Assembly: GCA_030668425.1 (NCBI GenBank) | Contig: DAOUTY010000105.1 | Span: forward strand, 1 to 6,298 | Direction: 5' to 3' | Source: Chloroflexota bacterium | GTDB lineage: Bacteria; Chloroflexota; Dehalococcoidia; SZUA-161 | Length of the DNA: 6,298 nt | Part shown: positions 1-6,028 of the stretch, one piece after another | How the letters are laid out: each line of letters starts with the position of its first letter | How positions within the stretch are numbered: the stretch's first letter is position 1 | Notes under the pieces: generated by a model | The model's input: only the letters and a program-made list of their open reading frames with translations | Database searches by the model: none | Told to the model about the DNA's origin: nothing | Translations under genes and position numbers: made by a program

Positions 1-1292
1 CTTACAATTCGGGGCCCGTGGCGGGACTAATCGGCTGCAGCAAGATAGCAAGCGATCTCTATGGAGTCAAGGACTTCGTCTCCGTAGACGTCGGAGGAAC
101 CAGCGTCGACATCGGCGTTGGAGTCGGTGGCAAAGTCGTCCCTGACAGAGAGCCTTCTGTCGAGGGAATTCAAATCGGATTGCCTATGGTGACTCTGGGA
201 ACAGCGGCGGGTGGCGGCGGTTCCATAGCGAGGATAGGCCCTGCGTCCAACAGCATACAGGTAGGACCAGATAGCGCAGGGGCTCTGCCCGGCCCAGTTG
301 CCTACGATCTCGGTGGACTGGAGCCAACAATTACCGACGCCGACCTGGTATTGGGTTCCCTGGACCCAGACTACTTTCTGGGCGGTAGAAAGAAGCTTGT
401 CAAGGAAAAAGCGGTTGCTGCCGTAGACAACCTGATCGCCGGCAGTCTCGGTCTCTCTGTAGAGGAAGCGGCCTGGAAGATAACCCAGACCAGCGAAGAT
501 GATGTTGCCCGGCAGATCAAGGAGAACATCGAGGGGAAAGGCCTAAAAGCCAAAGACTTGACCCTTTTTGCCTTCGGTGGTGGCGGTGGTAGCCGGTGCT
601 GCGGATATGCCTCTCGCCTTGGTATCTCTAAAGTAATCGTCTTCGCCTTCAATGCGGTGGCGAGTGCCTTCGGGGCGTCAACCATGGATATACTGCATAC
701 GTATGAGCGCCCCGTGCATGTCACCCTGAGGTCTGCTTCCGGGACATATCCGGCCGCTGAATGGGACCCGTTCAGCAAAGCCGTCACGGACATGGTAGAC
801 AACGCCAGGAGAGATATGAAAGGCGAAGGCTTTGCCCCCGAAGGCCTCTCCTTCACCCTGGAACTGGGGCTGCGCGGGACGGGAGGACTCTACTGGGTGG
901 AATCTCCCCTAATTTATCTGGAACAAGAGGACGAGGCAGGAAAGCTGTGTCGACTCTACGCCTCGCTCTCCGGCGCAGATTCTGGAGAACTGATAATAGA
1001 GGGAATCGCATTGAAAGCCGAATGTGCCACCCCGCATTACCAGTTGCCGACCTTTGCCGATCAAGGACCTGACCCCCAAAAGGCACAAAAGGGTGTCAGA
1101 GATGTATACTGGGGCAACAGCTATGTCAGCATCGATATATACGAACGCGATCTTCTTCAATGCGGCAACCGGATAGCGGGCCCGGCTATAATCGAGGCCC
1201 CTGACACTACATATGTTATACCTCCAAACTGGAGTTATACCGTGGATAAATACCTCAACGGCATACTGGAGGTCAGCCGCAATGAAGGTTAG
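1..1292 (+). CDS. HyuA-type (hydantoinase/oxoprolinase A) subunit of a ketone carboxylase, alpha-like; 5' end cut by window
   Basis: The frame is open from the window edge (first full codon at 3) to TAG at 1290-1292. About 429 codons are present; by comparison with the paralogue at 1853-3985, roughly 270 N-terminal residues lie upstream. A GTG at 18 is an internal valine of the conserved SGPVAGLIG block (9-35), not a start. Further HyuA hallmarks follow in order: DVGGTSVD (87-110, the second phosphate-binding motif of the ASKHA-type ATPase fold), the glycine-rich GGGGSIA, GPDSAGALPGPVAYDLGG then EPTITDAD and PDYFLGG (264-383), a Gly-rich loop at 576-605, and the C-terminal GPAIIEAPDTT block. 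Inferred role: ATP-using subunit of an acetophenone-carboxylase-like complex, cytoplasmic. Two usual residues differ: VAY replaces ACY in the PGPACY block, and Arg (594-596) replaces the His of the GGAGPxH loop. The last 11 bases overlap the gamma-like gene. A hydantoinase or oxoprolinase role is the alternative, but the small Cys-rich neighbour favours a carboxylase. Confidence 0.88.
   Translation, partial: YNSGPVAGLIGCSKIASDLYGVKDFVSVDVGGTSVDIGVGVGGKVVPDREPSVEGIQIGLPMVTLGTAAGGGGSIARIGPASNSIQVGPDSAGALPGPVAYDLGGLEPTITDADLVLGSLDPDYFLGGRKKLVKEKAVAAVDNLIAGSLGLSVEEAAWKITQTSEDDVARQIKENIEGKGLKAKDLTLFAFGGGGGSRCCGYASRLGISKVIVFAFNAVASAFGASTMDILHTYERPVHVTLRSASGTYPAAEWDPFSKAVTDMVDNARRDMKGEGFAPEGLSFTLELGLRGTGGLYWVESPLIYLEQEDEAGKLCRLYASLSGADSGELIIEGIALKAECATPHYQLPTFADQGPDPQKAQKGVRDVYWGNSYVSIDIYERDLLQCGNRIAGPAIIEAPDTTYVIPPNWSYTVDKYLNGILEVSRNEG
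1268..1272 (+). promoter_or_regulatory. Shine-Dalgarno GGAGG for the gamma-like subunit
   Basis: GGAGG lies 9 bases before the ATG at 1282, inside the last codons of the upstream HyuA-type gene. It selects 1282 over the in-frame upstream start at 1213, which has no such site and would lie deeper inside the preceding gene. The arrangement implies translational coupling of the two subunits. Confidence 0.75.
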
Positions 1293-1635
1293 GGTAACGG
1301 AATACCTGGATATCGACCTCGACAAGGAGCTGTGGTGCTGCCATAGCTGCGGTAAGGAGCTCGGTGCTGTGAGGGAGAACTATAAGCATTTCACCCTGGT
1401 CTACGACAGAGACCCCCACGAGATTCACAAGCCATACATCAATCCCGAGTCAAGCCCCGTGGGCCATTCGTGCAGTCCGGACCCCGAATGGTGCAGGATT
1501 CTGGAGTTCTACTGCCCGAACTGTGCCACCATGTTCGAGGTAGAATACCTGCCTCCCGGTCACCCGCCAACGCATGATATTGAACTGGACATAGATGCCT
1601 TGAAAGCAAGGCACCAGAACCAGGATAATCATTAA
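1282..1635 (+). CDS. Small Cys-rich subunit, acetone/acetophenone carboxylase gamma-like (zinc-type)
   Basis: This is a 117-residue protein with no signal peptide or membrane segment. Its length and pattern fit the acetone carboxylase gamma family. The N-terminal MKVRVTEYLDIDL is followed by W-C-C-x2-C-G (Cys19, Cys20, Cys23), a conserved-looking middle with HSC (Cys64) and Cys71, then FYCPNC (Cys78, Cys81). The tail reads YLPPGHPP then DIELDIDAL, as expected for the family. The two CxxC pairs are the likely metal ligands; in known members this subunit carries a structural zinc and is needed for assembly of the carboxylase core (family knowledge). The ATG at 1282 is chosen because it has GGAGG 9 bases upstream and gives the normal family N-terminus; it overlaps the previous gene by 11 bases. 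Lying between two HyuA-type genes matches apcB in acetophenone carboxylase operons. Cys19 and Cys71 are extra cysteines whose role I cannot state. Confidence 0.85.
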   Translation: MKVRVTEYLDIDLDKELWCCHSCGKELGAVRENYKHFTLVYDRDPHEIHKPYINPESSPVGHSCSPDPEWCRILEFYCPNCATMFEVEYLPPGHPPTHDIELDIDALKARHQNQDNH

Positions 1636-1660
1636 ATCCGAATGACGAAATTTCAAAACA

Positions 1661-1744
1661 AATTCCTCTCCCTTGAATGGAGGGGTTGGGTGAGAGATTC
1701 GAATCCCCTCTCCCTTGATGGGAGAGGGTTAGGGTGAGGGTGAA
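1661..1744 (+). repeat. Two diverged tandem copies of a dispersed CT/GA-rich palindromic repeat
   Basis: Unit 1 (about 1661-1701) and unit 2 (about 1702-1744) share the order AAT, CCCTCTCCCTTGA, TGGGAGAGGGTT, GGGTGAGGG, with a few substitutions and indels. Unit 2 is the better preserved. This is a repeat type common between genes in many bacterial genomes; its minus-strand translation gives the often mis-annotated peptide LTLTLSHQGRG. It lies in the 217-base gap inside the operon. Whether it acts on the mRNA or is passive is not known. Confidence 0.75.
1706..1728 (+). repeat. Perfect 9-bp hairpin within repeat unit 2
   Basis: CCCTCTCCC (1706-1714) and GGGAGAGGG (1720-1728) are exact inverted copies around the 5-base loop TTGAT. 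It would form a strong RNA hairpin downstream of the gamma-like stop codon. No T-run follows on either strand, so a classical rho-independent terminator is unlikely; an mRNA-stabilising or processing role is possible but not shown. Confidence 0.7.
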
Positions 1745-1780
1745 GTAAAATGGAACCTGCTTCCCCAAATGGACGGAAAC

Positions 1781-1811
1781 GGTGGGTTTCGCTGCGCTGC
1801 ACCCACCCTAC
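1781..1811 (+). repeat. Second dispersed palindromic repeat (GGTGGGT...ACCCACCCTAC)
   Basis: GGTGGGT (1781-1787) pairs exactly with ACCCACC (1801-1807) across the 13-base GC-rich interior TTCGCTGCGCTGC, followed by CTAC. This matches a REP-like family I recognise from many bacterial genomes (the GGTGGGTTTCGCTGCGCT type), unrelated in sequence to the CCCTCTCCC repeat upstream. No T-tract follows. The flank 1745-1780 may belong to the same element, but I cannot set its outer boundary from one copy. Confidence 0.7.
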
Positions 1812-1817
1812 TACTTA

Positions 1818-1838
1818 GGAATTAGAATTTGGAATTTG
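1818..1838 (+). repeat. Short A/T-rich direct repeat (GAATT/GAATTTG)
   Basis: GAATT occurs at 1819, 1825 and 1832; the last two are exact GAATTTG heptamers. It directly follows the REP-like element and ends just before the ribosome binding site of the next gene. TAGAAT at 1823-1828 resembles a -10 box, but there is no matching -35 about 17 bases upstream (that position lies in the hairpin), so I do not call a promoter. Confidence 0.5.
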
Positions 1839-1842
1839 CCCA

Positions 1843-1847
1843 GAGGG
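1843..1847 (+). promoter_or_regulatory. Shine-Dalgarno GAGGG deciding the start of the second HyuA-type gene
   Basis: GAGGG ends 5 bases before the ATG at 1853. This favours ATG 1853 over the in-frame TTG at 1829, which sits in the GAATTTG repeat, lacks a ribosome binding site and would only add eight repeat-derived or leader residues ahead of the conserved N-terminus. Confidence 0.65.
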
Positions 1848-1852
1848 TCTTC

Positions 1853-3985
1853 ATGGAATCAACCATAGATATAGATGTCGGCGGTACTTTCACTGACTGT
1901 CTGGTAGTCTTCGGTGAGCGGATAGCAAGGGCTAAATCGCCGACTACAGGATACAACCTCAGTGTGGGCTTTAGAAGAGCAGTGGAGGATGCCGCACAAC
2001 AACTCGACATGTCCCTGTCAGACCTCCTGCAGAAGACCACCGTGGTCCGATACTCGACAACCCTGGCCATGAACACCCTTATCCAACGTACAGGACCCAA
2101 ACTGGGCCTTATCACCACCGCGGGTCAGGAGCACATGCTGCTTATCGGCAGGTCGAGAGCCTGGGCTGACGGGCTGCACCCGAGAGAACGACGCTACATG
2201 TACCTGGCCCAGAAACCGGAGCCTCTTATCCCGTATGACATGACCGTTGGTGTCAGGGAGAGAATCGACTGCTTCGGGAACGCGGTAATACCGCTGCAAA
2301 AGGAAGAGGTGCGCCAGAAGATCCAGGCCCTGGTGAATAAAGGGGCTCGTGGCTTCGTAGTATCGCTACTGTGGTCATTTATTAACCCCACCCACGAGCA
2401 GCTGGTTAGGGAGGTCATCCAGGAAGAATATCCCGACCGCTATCTGGGGAATATGCCCATCCTGCTCTCCAGCGAAGTGCAGCCAAAGTGGCACGAGTAC
2501 CCCAGGACCAATGTGGTGATTCTCTCCGGATACCTCCACACCGAGATGACAGAGCAGCTCTCAGCCCTCGGCGAGGAGCTTCGCGACTACGGCTACAAGA
2601 AGCCGCTGAGCATTATCAACAACATCGGTGGCGTGGCCAAGCTCTCCCGAACCAGGGCCGTGGATACCTTCGGCGCTGGCCCAATAGCAGGGCTCCTGGG
2701 AGCAAGCTGGATAAGCAGGCTCTACGGTTTCCCCAACGTGCTGGTCACCGATATGGGAGGAACCAGCTTCGACTACGGCGTGCTCATCGATGGCAGTTGC
2801 CGCTTCTATCAGGACTGGCCCGTGATAGACCGCTGGGCTACCGAGACCTCAATGGTGGAAGTGAGCACTATCGGCGCTGGCGGCGGTTCCATTGCATGGC
2901 TCAACAAGTTGATGGGCAACAAGCTTGAGATTGGGCCTAAAAGCGCCGGCTCCAATCCCGGCCCCGCATGCTACGATCTAGGGGGAATTGAGCCCACGGT
3001 AACAGACGCTGATGTGGTGCTTGGCTACATCAACCCCGACTATTTTCTTGGCGGCAAGATGCAGCTATCCAGGGAAAAAGCCATACAGTCCATGGAGACT
3101 ATAGCCAGGCCCCTGGGATTGACCCCGGTGGAAGCCGCCTCACATATCCGCACCATTGTCGACGCAAACATGGGGAATACCATCCTCAAAGAAGTAGTAT
3201 TGAGGGGTTTTGCCCCTGACCAGTTTGTCGTCTTTGCCTATGGCGGCGCTGGGGCCACCCACTGCGTTGATTACAACAGCCACCTCAAAGCGCCAAAGAT
3301 AGTTACCTTCCCCTTCGCCAGCGTTTTCTGCGCCCTGGGGGGGGCCACCTTAGACCTGAAACAATGCTACGAATCATCTAAACACGTGTGCCTTTACTCG
3401 CCCATGCGCTTGCCCCAATACCTGGCAGAATACGATGAATTCAACCGGGCGGTCGATGGCCTCAAAGAACTGGCTTTGCGAGATATTAAGAGCGAGGGTT
3501 TTCGCCCGGAGGATGTAACGCTGGCTCTCGAACTGGATATGCGATATGGCGATCACCTCATGCTGACACGGGTTGCCTCACCCAGACTCCATCTTCAAGG
3601 TGACGATGATGTGAATGCGATCTGTGATGCCTTCATATCTATCCACCTTGCCCGATACGGAGAGCTTGCGGCCATCCCTGTAACGGGCATTAATGTGGAG
3701 AGTTTCTACCTCTTTGCCTCTGTTCCCCTGCCCAAGCCAGAGCTTCCTGTTTTCCCGCTGGAGGGGGAAAACCCTCAACAGGCTATCAAAGGCAGACGGC
3801 CTGTCTATTGGAAGCAGTTCAGCGATTTCAAGGAGACCGATATCTTCGACGCAGAGCTTCTTTGTCACGGAAATATCGTTCCAGGGCCTGCAATCATCGA
3901 AGCCACAGATACCACTGTAGTGCTCCCTCCCGGAATGAAATACAGTGTCGATCGCTACTTGAGCGGGATCATCGAAAGTGCCTAA
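1853..3985 (+). CDS. HyuA-type (hydantoinase/oxoprolinase A) subunit of a ketone carboxylase, alpha-prime-like, complete
   Basis: This 710-residue protein has the full length of the HyuA family. Motifs in order: IDVGGTFTD near residues 7-15 (first phosphate motif), YSTTLAMNTL from residue 67, the GAGPIAGLLG block from about 274, DMGGTSFDYG at 300-309 (second phosphate motif), GAGGGSIA at 341-348, GPKSAGSNPGPACYDLGG at 361-378, PDYFLGG, GGAGATHC with His470 in the Gly-rich loop, and GPAIIEATDTT near the C-terminus. In the family this chain binds ATP and phosphorylates the carbonyl or carboxyl substrate. It is clearly paralogous to the truncated HyuA-type gene upstream but keeps Cys373 and His470, which that copy lacks. 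A Tyr (67) stands where many HyuA proteins have the His of HGTT. It ends 11 bases before the HyuB-type gene. The position matches apcC of acetophenone carboxylase; the substrate is undetermined. Confidence 0.92.
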   Translation: MESTIDIDVGGTFTDCLVVFGERIARAKSPTTGYNLSVGFRRAVEDAAQQLDMSLSDLLQKTTVVRYSTTLAMNTLIQRTGPKLGLITTAGQEHMLLIGRSRAWADGLHPRERRYMYLAQKPEPLIPYDMTVGVRERIDCFGNAVIPLQKEEVRQKIQALVNKGARGFVVSLLWSFINPTHEQLVREVIQEEYPDRYLGNMPILLSSEVQPKWHEYPRTNVVILSGYLHTEMTEQLSALGEELRDYGYKKPLSIINNIGGVAKLSRTRAVDTFGAGPIAGLLGASWISRLYGFPNVLVTDMGGTSFDYGVLIDGSCRFYQDWPVIDRWATETSMVEVSTIGAGGGSIAWLNKLMGNKLEIGPKSAGSNPGPACYDLGGIEPTVTDADVVLGYINPDYFLGGKMQLSREKAIQSMETIARPLGLTPVEAASHIRTIVDANMGNTILKEVVLRGFAPDQFVVFAYGGAGATHCVDYNSHLKAPKIVTFPFASVFCALGGATLDLKQCYESSKHVCLYSPMRLPQYLAEYDEFNRAVDGLKELALRDIKSEGFRPEDVTLALELDMRYGDHLMLTRVASPRLHLQGDDDVNAICDAFISIHLARYGELAAIPVTGINVESFYLFASVPLPKPELPVFPLEGENPQQAIKGRRPVYWKQFSDFKETDIFDAELLCHGNIVPGPAIIEATDTTVVLPPGMKYSVDRYLSGIIESA

Positions 3986-3990
3986 AGGAG
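3986..3990 (+). promoter_or_regulatory. Shine-Dalgarno AGGAG for the HyuB-type gene
   Basis: AGGAG begins one base after the stop codon of the preceding gene and ends 6 bases before ATG 3997. It sets the start there rather than at the in-frame ATG at 3808, which lies deep inside the upstream gene and would add 63 out-of-frame-derived residues rich in Arg and Ser with no family resemblance. Confidence 0.8.
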
Positions 3991-3996
3991 ACGGCC

Positions 3997-6024
3997 ATGC
4001 CCATTGATGAAGAGGTTCTCAACCGTGTGTGCACCGAAGAACCTACAGAGCTTGAGCGAGAATGGATGGACAAAATTGGTGTCGATGAGTTCTCGGTCTA
4101 TTTGACGAAGCTCGAGCTTATTTGCGAGGAGGCCAAGCAGAATATGATCATGACTGGCCTCTCCCCGGCAATACAGGGCATGGACTGTGGCGTAGGGGTA
4201 TACACCGCTGCCGGTGACCTGGTAGCAGCATCAGTGGGGACTTACCTCCACATCTGTAGTGGGCAAGTGCCCATCAAATACATCCTCAAGTACTACAAAG
4301 ACGACCCATCAGTAGGCATACACGAAGGGGACGTTTTCTTTGTCAACGACGTACTTTACGGCGGCTTCCACAACATGGATATGCTGAACATCGTGCCCGT
4401 ATTCTGGGAAGGAGACCTCATCGCCTGGGTGGTCGCCGCTGCCCACGAGCCGGAGACAGGCGCTACGGAGCCTGCGGGCTTTGTGCCCTACGCCCGGAGC
4501 CGTTACGAGGAGGGGTTTAAGGCTCCACCGATAAGGGTTGGCTCCAACTTCATGATAGAGACTGACTTCTTCGACTTCTTCTCCAACATGTTGCGCGACA
4601 CGATAACCCCGCACGATCTCAAAGCCAAAGCGTCATGTTGCTTTAAGATGGCAGAGAGACTGCAGGAAATAGCCGAGCAGAAGGGAGTGGGATTCTTCGT
4701 CGGACTGATGCGCAGGTCACTGGAAGTGGTCACTGATGCGGGAAAGCAGCGTATAGCCAGCCTTAACGACGGGACCTACCGCCACGTTATCTTCTTCGAC
4801 CTGCAGGGCAAAGAAGAGGCACTTGGCTGTGTCCACATAACCCTCATTAAGAAGGGTGACCAGTTGACCGTTGACCTCTCCGGCAGTTCTCCGCCAACAA
4901 TGTCTTTCCTTAACAGCAAGCCCCATGTGGTCAGAGGCCTGCTCGCCGGGGTGATGATGCAGTACCTGTTCGCTGATTTCCCTGTAAGCACCGGCCTCCT
5001 GGCCCCATTTAGCTTTAAGGTGCCTCCAGGAACCATAGTCAATGCACCTAACGACCGGGCTATGTCCGGGTCGATGAGGATCACCGCCCCGGTGGTCAAT
5101 GGCATCATGGTATGCCTTGCCAAGCTTCTGTTCGACAGCGACCTCCGAGAACGGGTAACCTCGCCCCCCTCTATGAGCGGGGTTGGCCTGGCAGCCGGTG
5201 GCGGGATTGACCAGTACGGAGGAATAGTAATCGGTATTATCGGCACCATCATAATAAATGGTTGCGGCGGCCCCGCTACTCCGTTCAGAGACGGCATGGA
5301 TGCGGGGCAGTTCTGGTTCTCCGGGTTCGCCGACTGCCTGGATGTGGAACACGGCGAGGTTCAGACCCCTGTGCTGCATCTGTTCCGCAATATAATGATG
5401 GACCAGGGGGGTCCTGGGAAATTCCGCGGCGGGGCTACTGTCTGCCAGGGCTACACATTCCATAATGCCAAAGGCCCGTTAAGACTAATATTCAATACTT
5501 CTACGTCCAGAGTGCCCCACACCCCGGGACTCTTCGGAGGCTATGCCGGAGGGATCAATCCCTTCCTCGAAATAAGAAATACCGACTGGCAGCCCCTCTT
5601 CGAAAATGCAAGCGAAGAAATCCCATCGAGTTACCATGAGCTGGCAGCCAGCAAACGAATCACGTACAAAGCAACTCAATTCGTTTCCGAGGATTTTTTC
5701 ATGAACGGAGATGGCGTAGCCAACGGTTCGGGCTCTTCCGGGGGCTACGGCGATGCGCTGGAACGAGACCCCGCACTGGCGATGGATGACGTAGGTAAGC
5801 AGATCACATCTCCATGGGCAGCAAGGAATGTCTACCACGTTGCCTTTGATGAAGAAACCCTGGAGGTCGATTATCCCCAGACAAGCAAGCTTCGTGACCA
5901 AGAGCGTGAGCGTAGAAAGAAGCAGGGAAAGCCATACCACGATTTCATGAAAGAGTGGCTTGAAAGGAAGCCAAAGGAAGAGATCATCCGCTCATATGGG
6001 CCCTGGCCCGAAGGTATCAAGTAA
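3997..6024 (+). CDS. HyuB-type (hydantoinase/oxoprolinase B) subunit of a ketone carboxylase, beta-like, complete
   Basis: This 675-residue protein is somewhat longer than a typical HyuB, as in carboxylase members, with a charged C-terminal tail (about 630-675, a stretch of Arg/Lys/Glu). Motifs: a helical N-terminus, then NMIMTGLSPAI at 49-59, GVYTAAGDLVA, GDVFFVND (111-118), GGFHNMD (122-128), AAHEPETGA near 148-156, GGPGKFRGG (471-479) and SGGYGDALERDP (581-592) followed by the usual SPxAAR segment. His125, Asp128 and His150 form an H-x2-D plus H-at-plus-25 pattern that I recall as the metal-ligand spacing of the large acetone carboxylase subunit. No signal peptide is seen; a cytoplasmic complex with the neighbouring HyuA-type chains is expected. 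The usual HyuB HHxDVGG motif reads HEPETGA here. By position it corresponds to apcD. It is separated from the next gene by 4 bases. Confidence 0.92.
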   Translation: MPIDEEVLNRVCTEEPTELEREWMDKIGVDEFSVYLTKLELICEEAKQNMIMTGLSPAIQGMDCGVGVYTAAGDLVAASVGTYLHICSGQVPIKYILKYYKDDPSVGIHEGDVFFVNDVLYGGFHNMDMLNIVPVFWEGDLIAWVVAAAHEPETGATEPAGFVPYARSRYEEGFKAPPIRVGSNFMIETDFFDFFSNMLRDTITPHDLKAKASCCFKMAERLQEIAEQKGVGFFVGLMRRSLEVVTDAGKQRIASLNDGTYRHVIFFDLQGKEEALGCVHITLIKKGDQLTVDLSGSSPPTMSFLNSKPHVVRGLLAGVMMQYLFADFPVSTGLLAPFSFKVPPGTIVNAPNDRAMSGSMRITAPVVNGIMVCLAKLLFDSDLRERVTSPPSMSGVGLAAGGGIDQYGGIVIGIIGTIIINGCGGPATPFRDGMDAGQFWFSGFADCLDVEHGEVQTPVLHLFRNIMMDQGGPGKFRGGATVCQGYTFHNAKGPLRLIFNTSTSRVPHTPGLFGGYAGGINPFLEIRNTDWQPLFENASEEIPSSYHELAASKRITYKATQFVSEDFFMNGDGVANGSGSSGGYGDALERDPALAMDDVGKQITSPWAARNVYHVAFDEETLEVDYPQTSKLRDQERERRKKQGKPYHDFMKEWLERKPKEEIIRSYGPWPEGIK

Positions 6025-6028
6025 AGCC

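Noticed and set aside
371..856. Minus-strand open frame of 161 codons
   Set aside because: Antisense to conserved HyuA blocks; Pro/Arg-rich low-complexity stretches with no recognisable domain.
1691..1714. tRNA 3' fragment or attachment site (TTCGAATC resembling a T-loop)
   Set aside because: The flanking bases do not pair as a five-base T stem and the rest is explained by the repeat joint; no integrase or second copy is visible.
1706..1728. Rho-independent terminator after the gamma-like gene
   Set aside because: The stem is strong but no T-run follows on either strand, and the sequence is a known dispersed repeat type.
1439..1768. Minus-strand open frame of 109 codons over the gamma-like gene's end and the repeat gap
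   Set aside because: Its N-terminal half is translation of the repeats (LTLTLSHQGRG type) and the rest is antisense to the gamma-like gene; no ribosome binding site or family resemblance.
1823..1828. Promoter for the second HyuA-type gene (TAGAAT as -10)
   Set aside because: No -35-like hexamer at the proper spacing; the A/T-rich stretch is a short direct repeat.
1829..1852. TTG at 1829 as start of the second HyuA-type gene
   Set aside because: It sits in the GAATTTG direct repeat and lacks a ribosome binding site; ATG 1853 has GAGGG at the right distance and begins at the conserved N-terminus.
3808..3996. N-terminal extension of the HyuB-type gene to ATG 3808
   Set aside because: It would overlap the upstream gene by 178 bases and encode an Arg/Ser-rich shadow sequence; AGGAG before ATG 3997 gives the proper start.
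4717..5463. Minus-strand open frame of 248 codons
   Set aside because: It lies wholly antisense to the HyuB-type gene, whose motifs run through the region; composition is that of a shadow frame.
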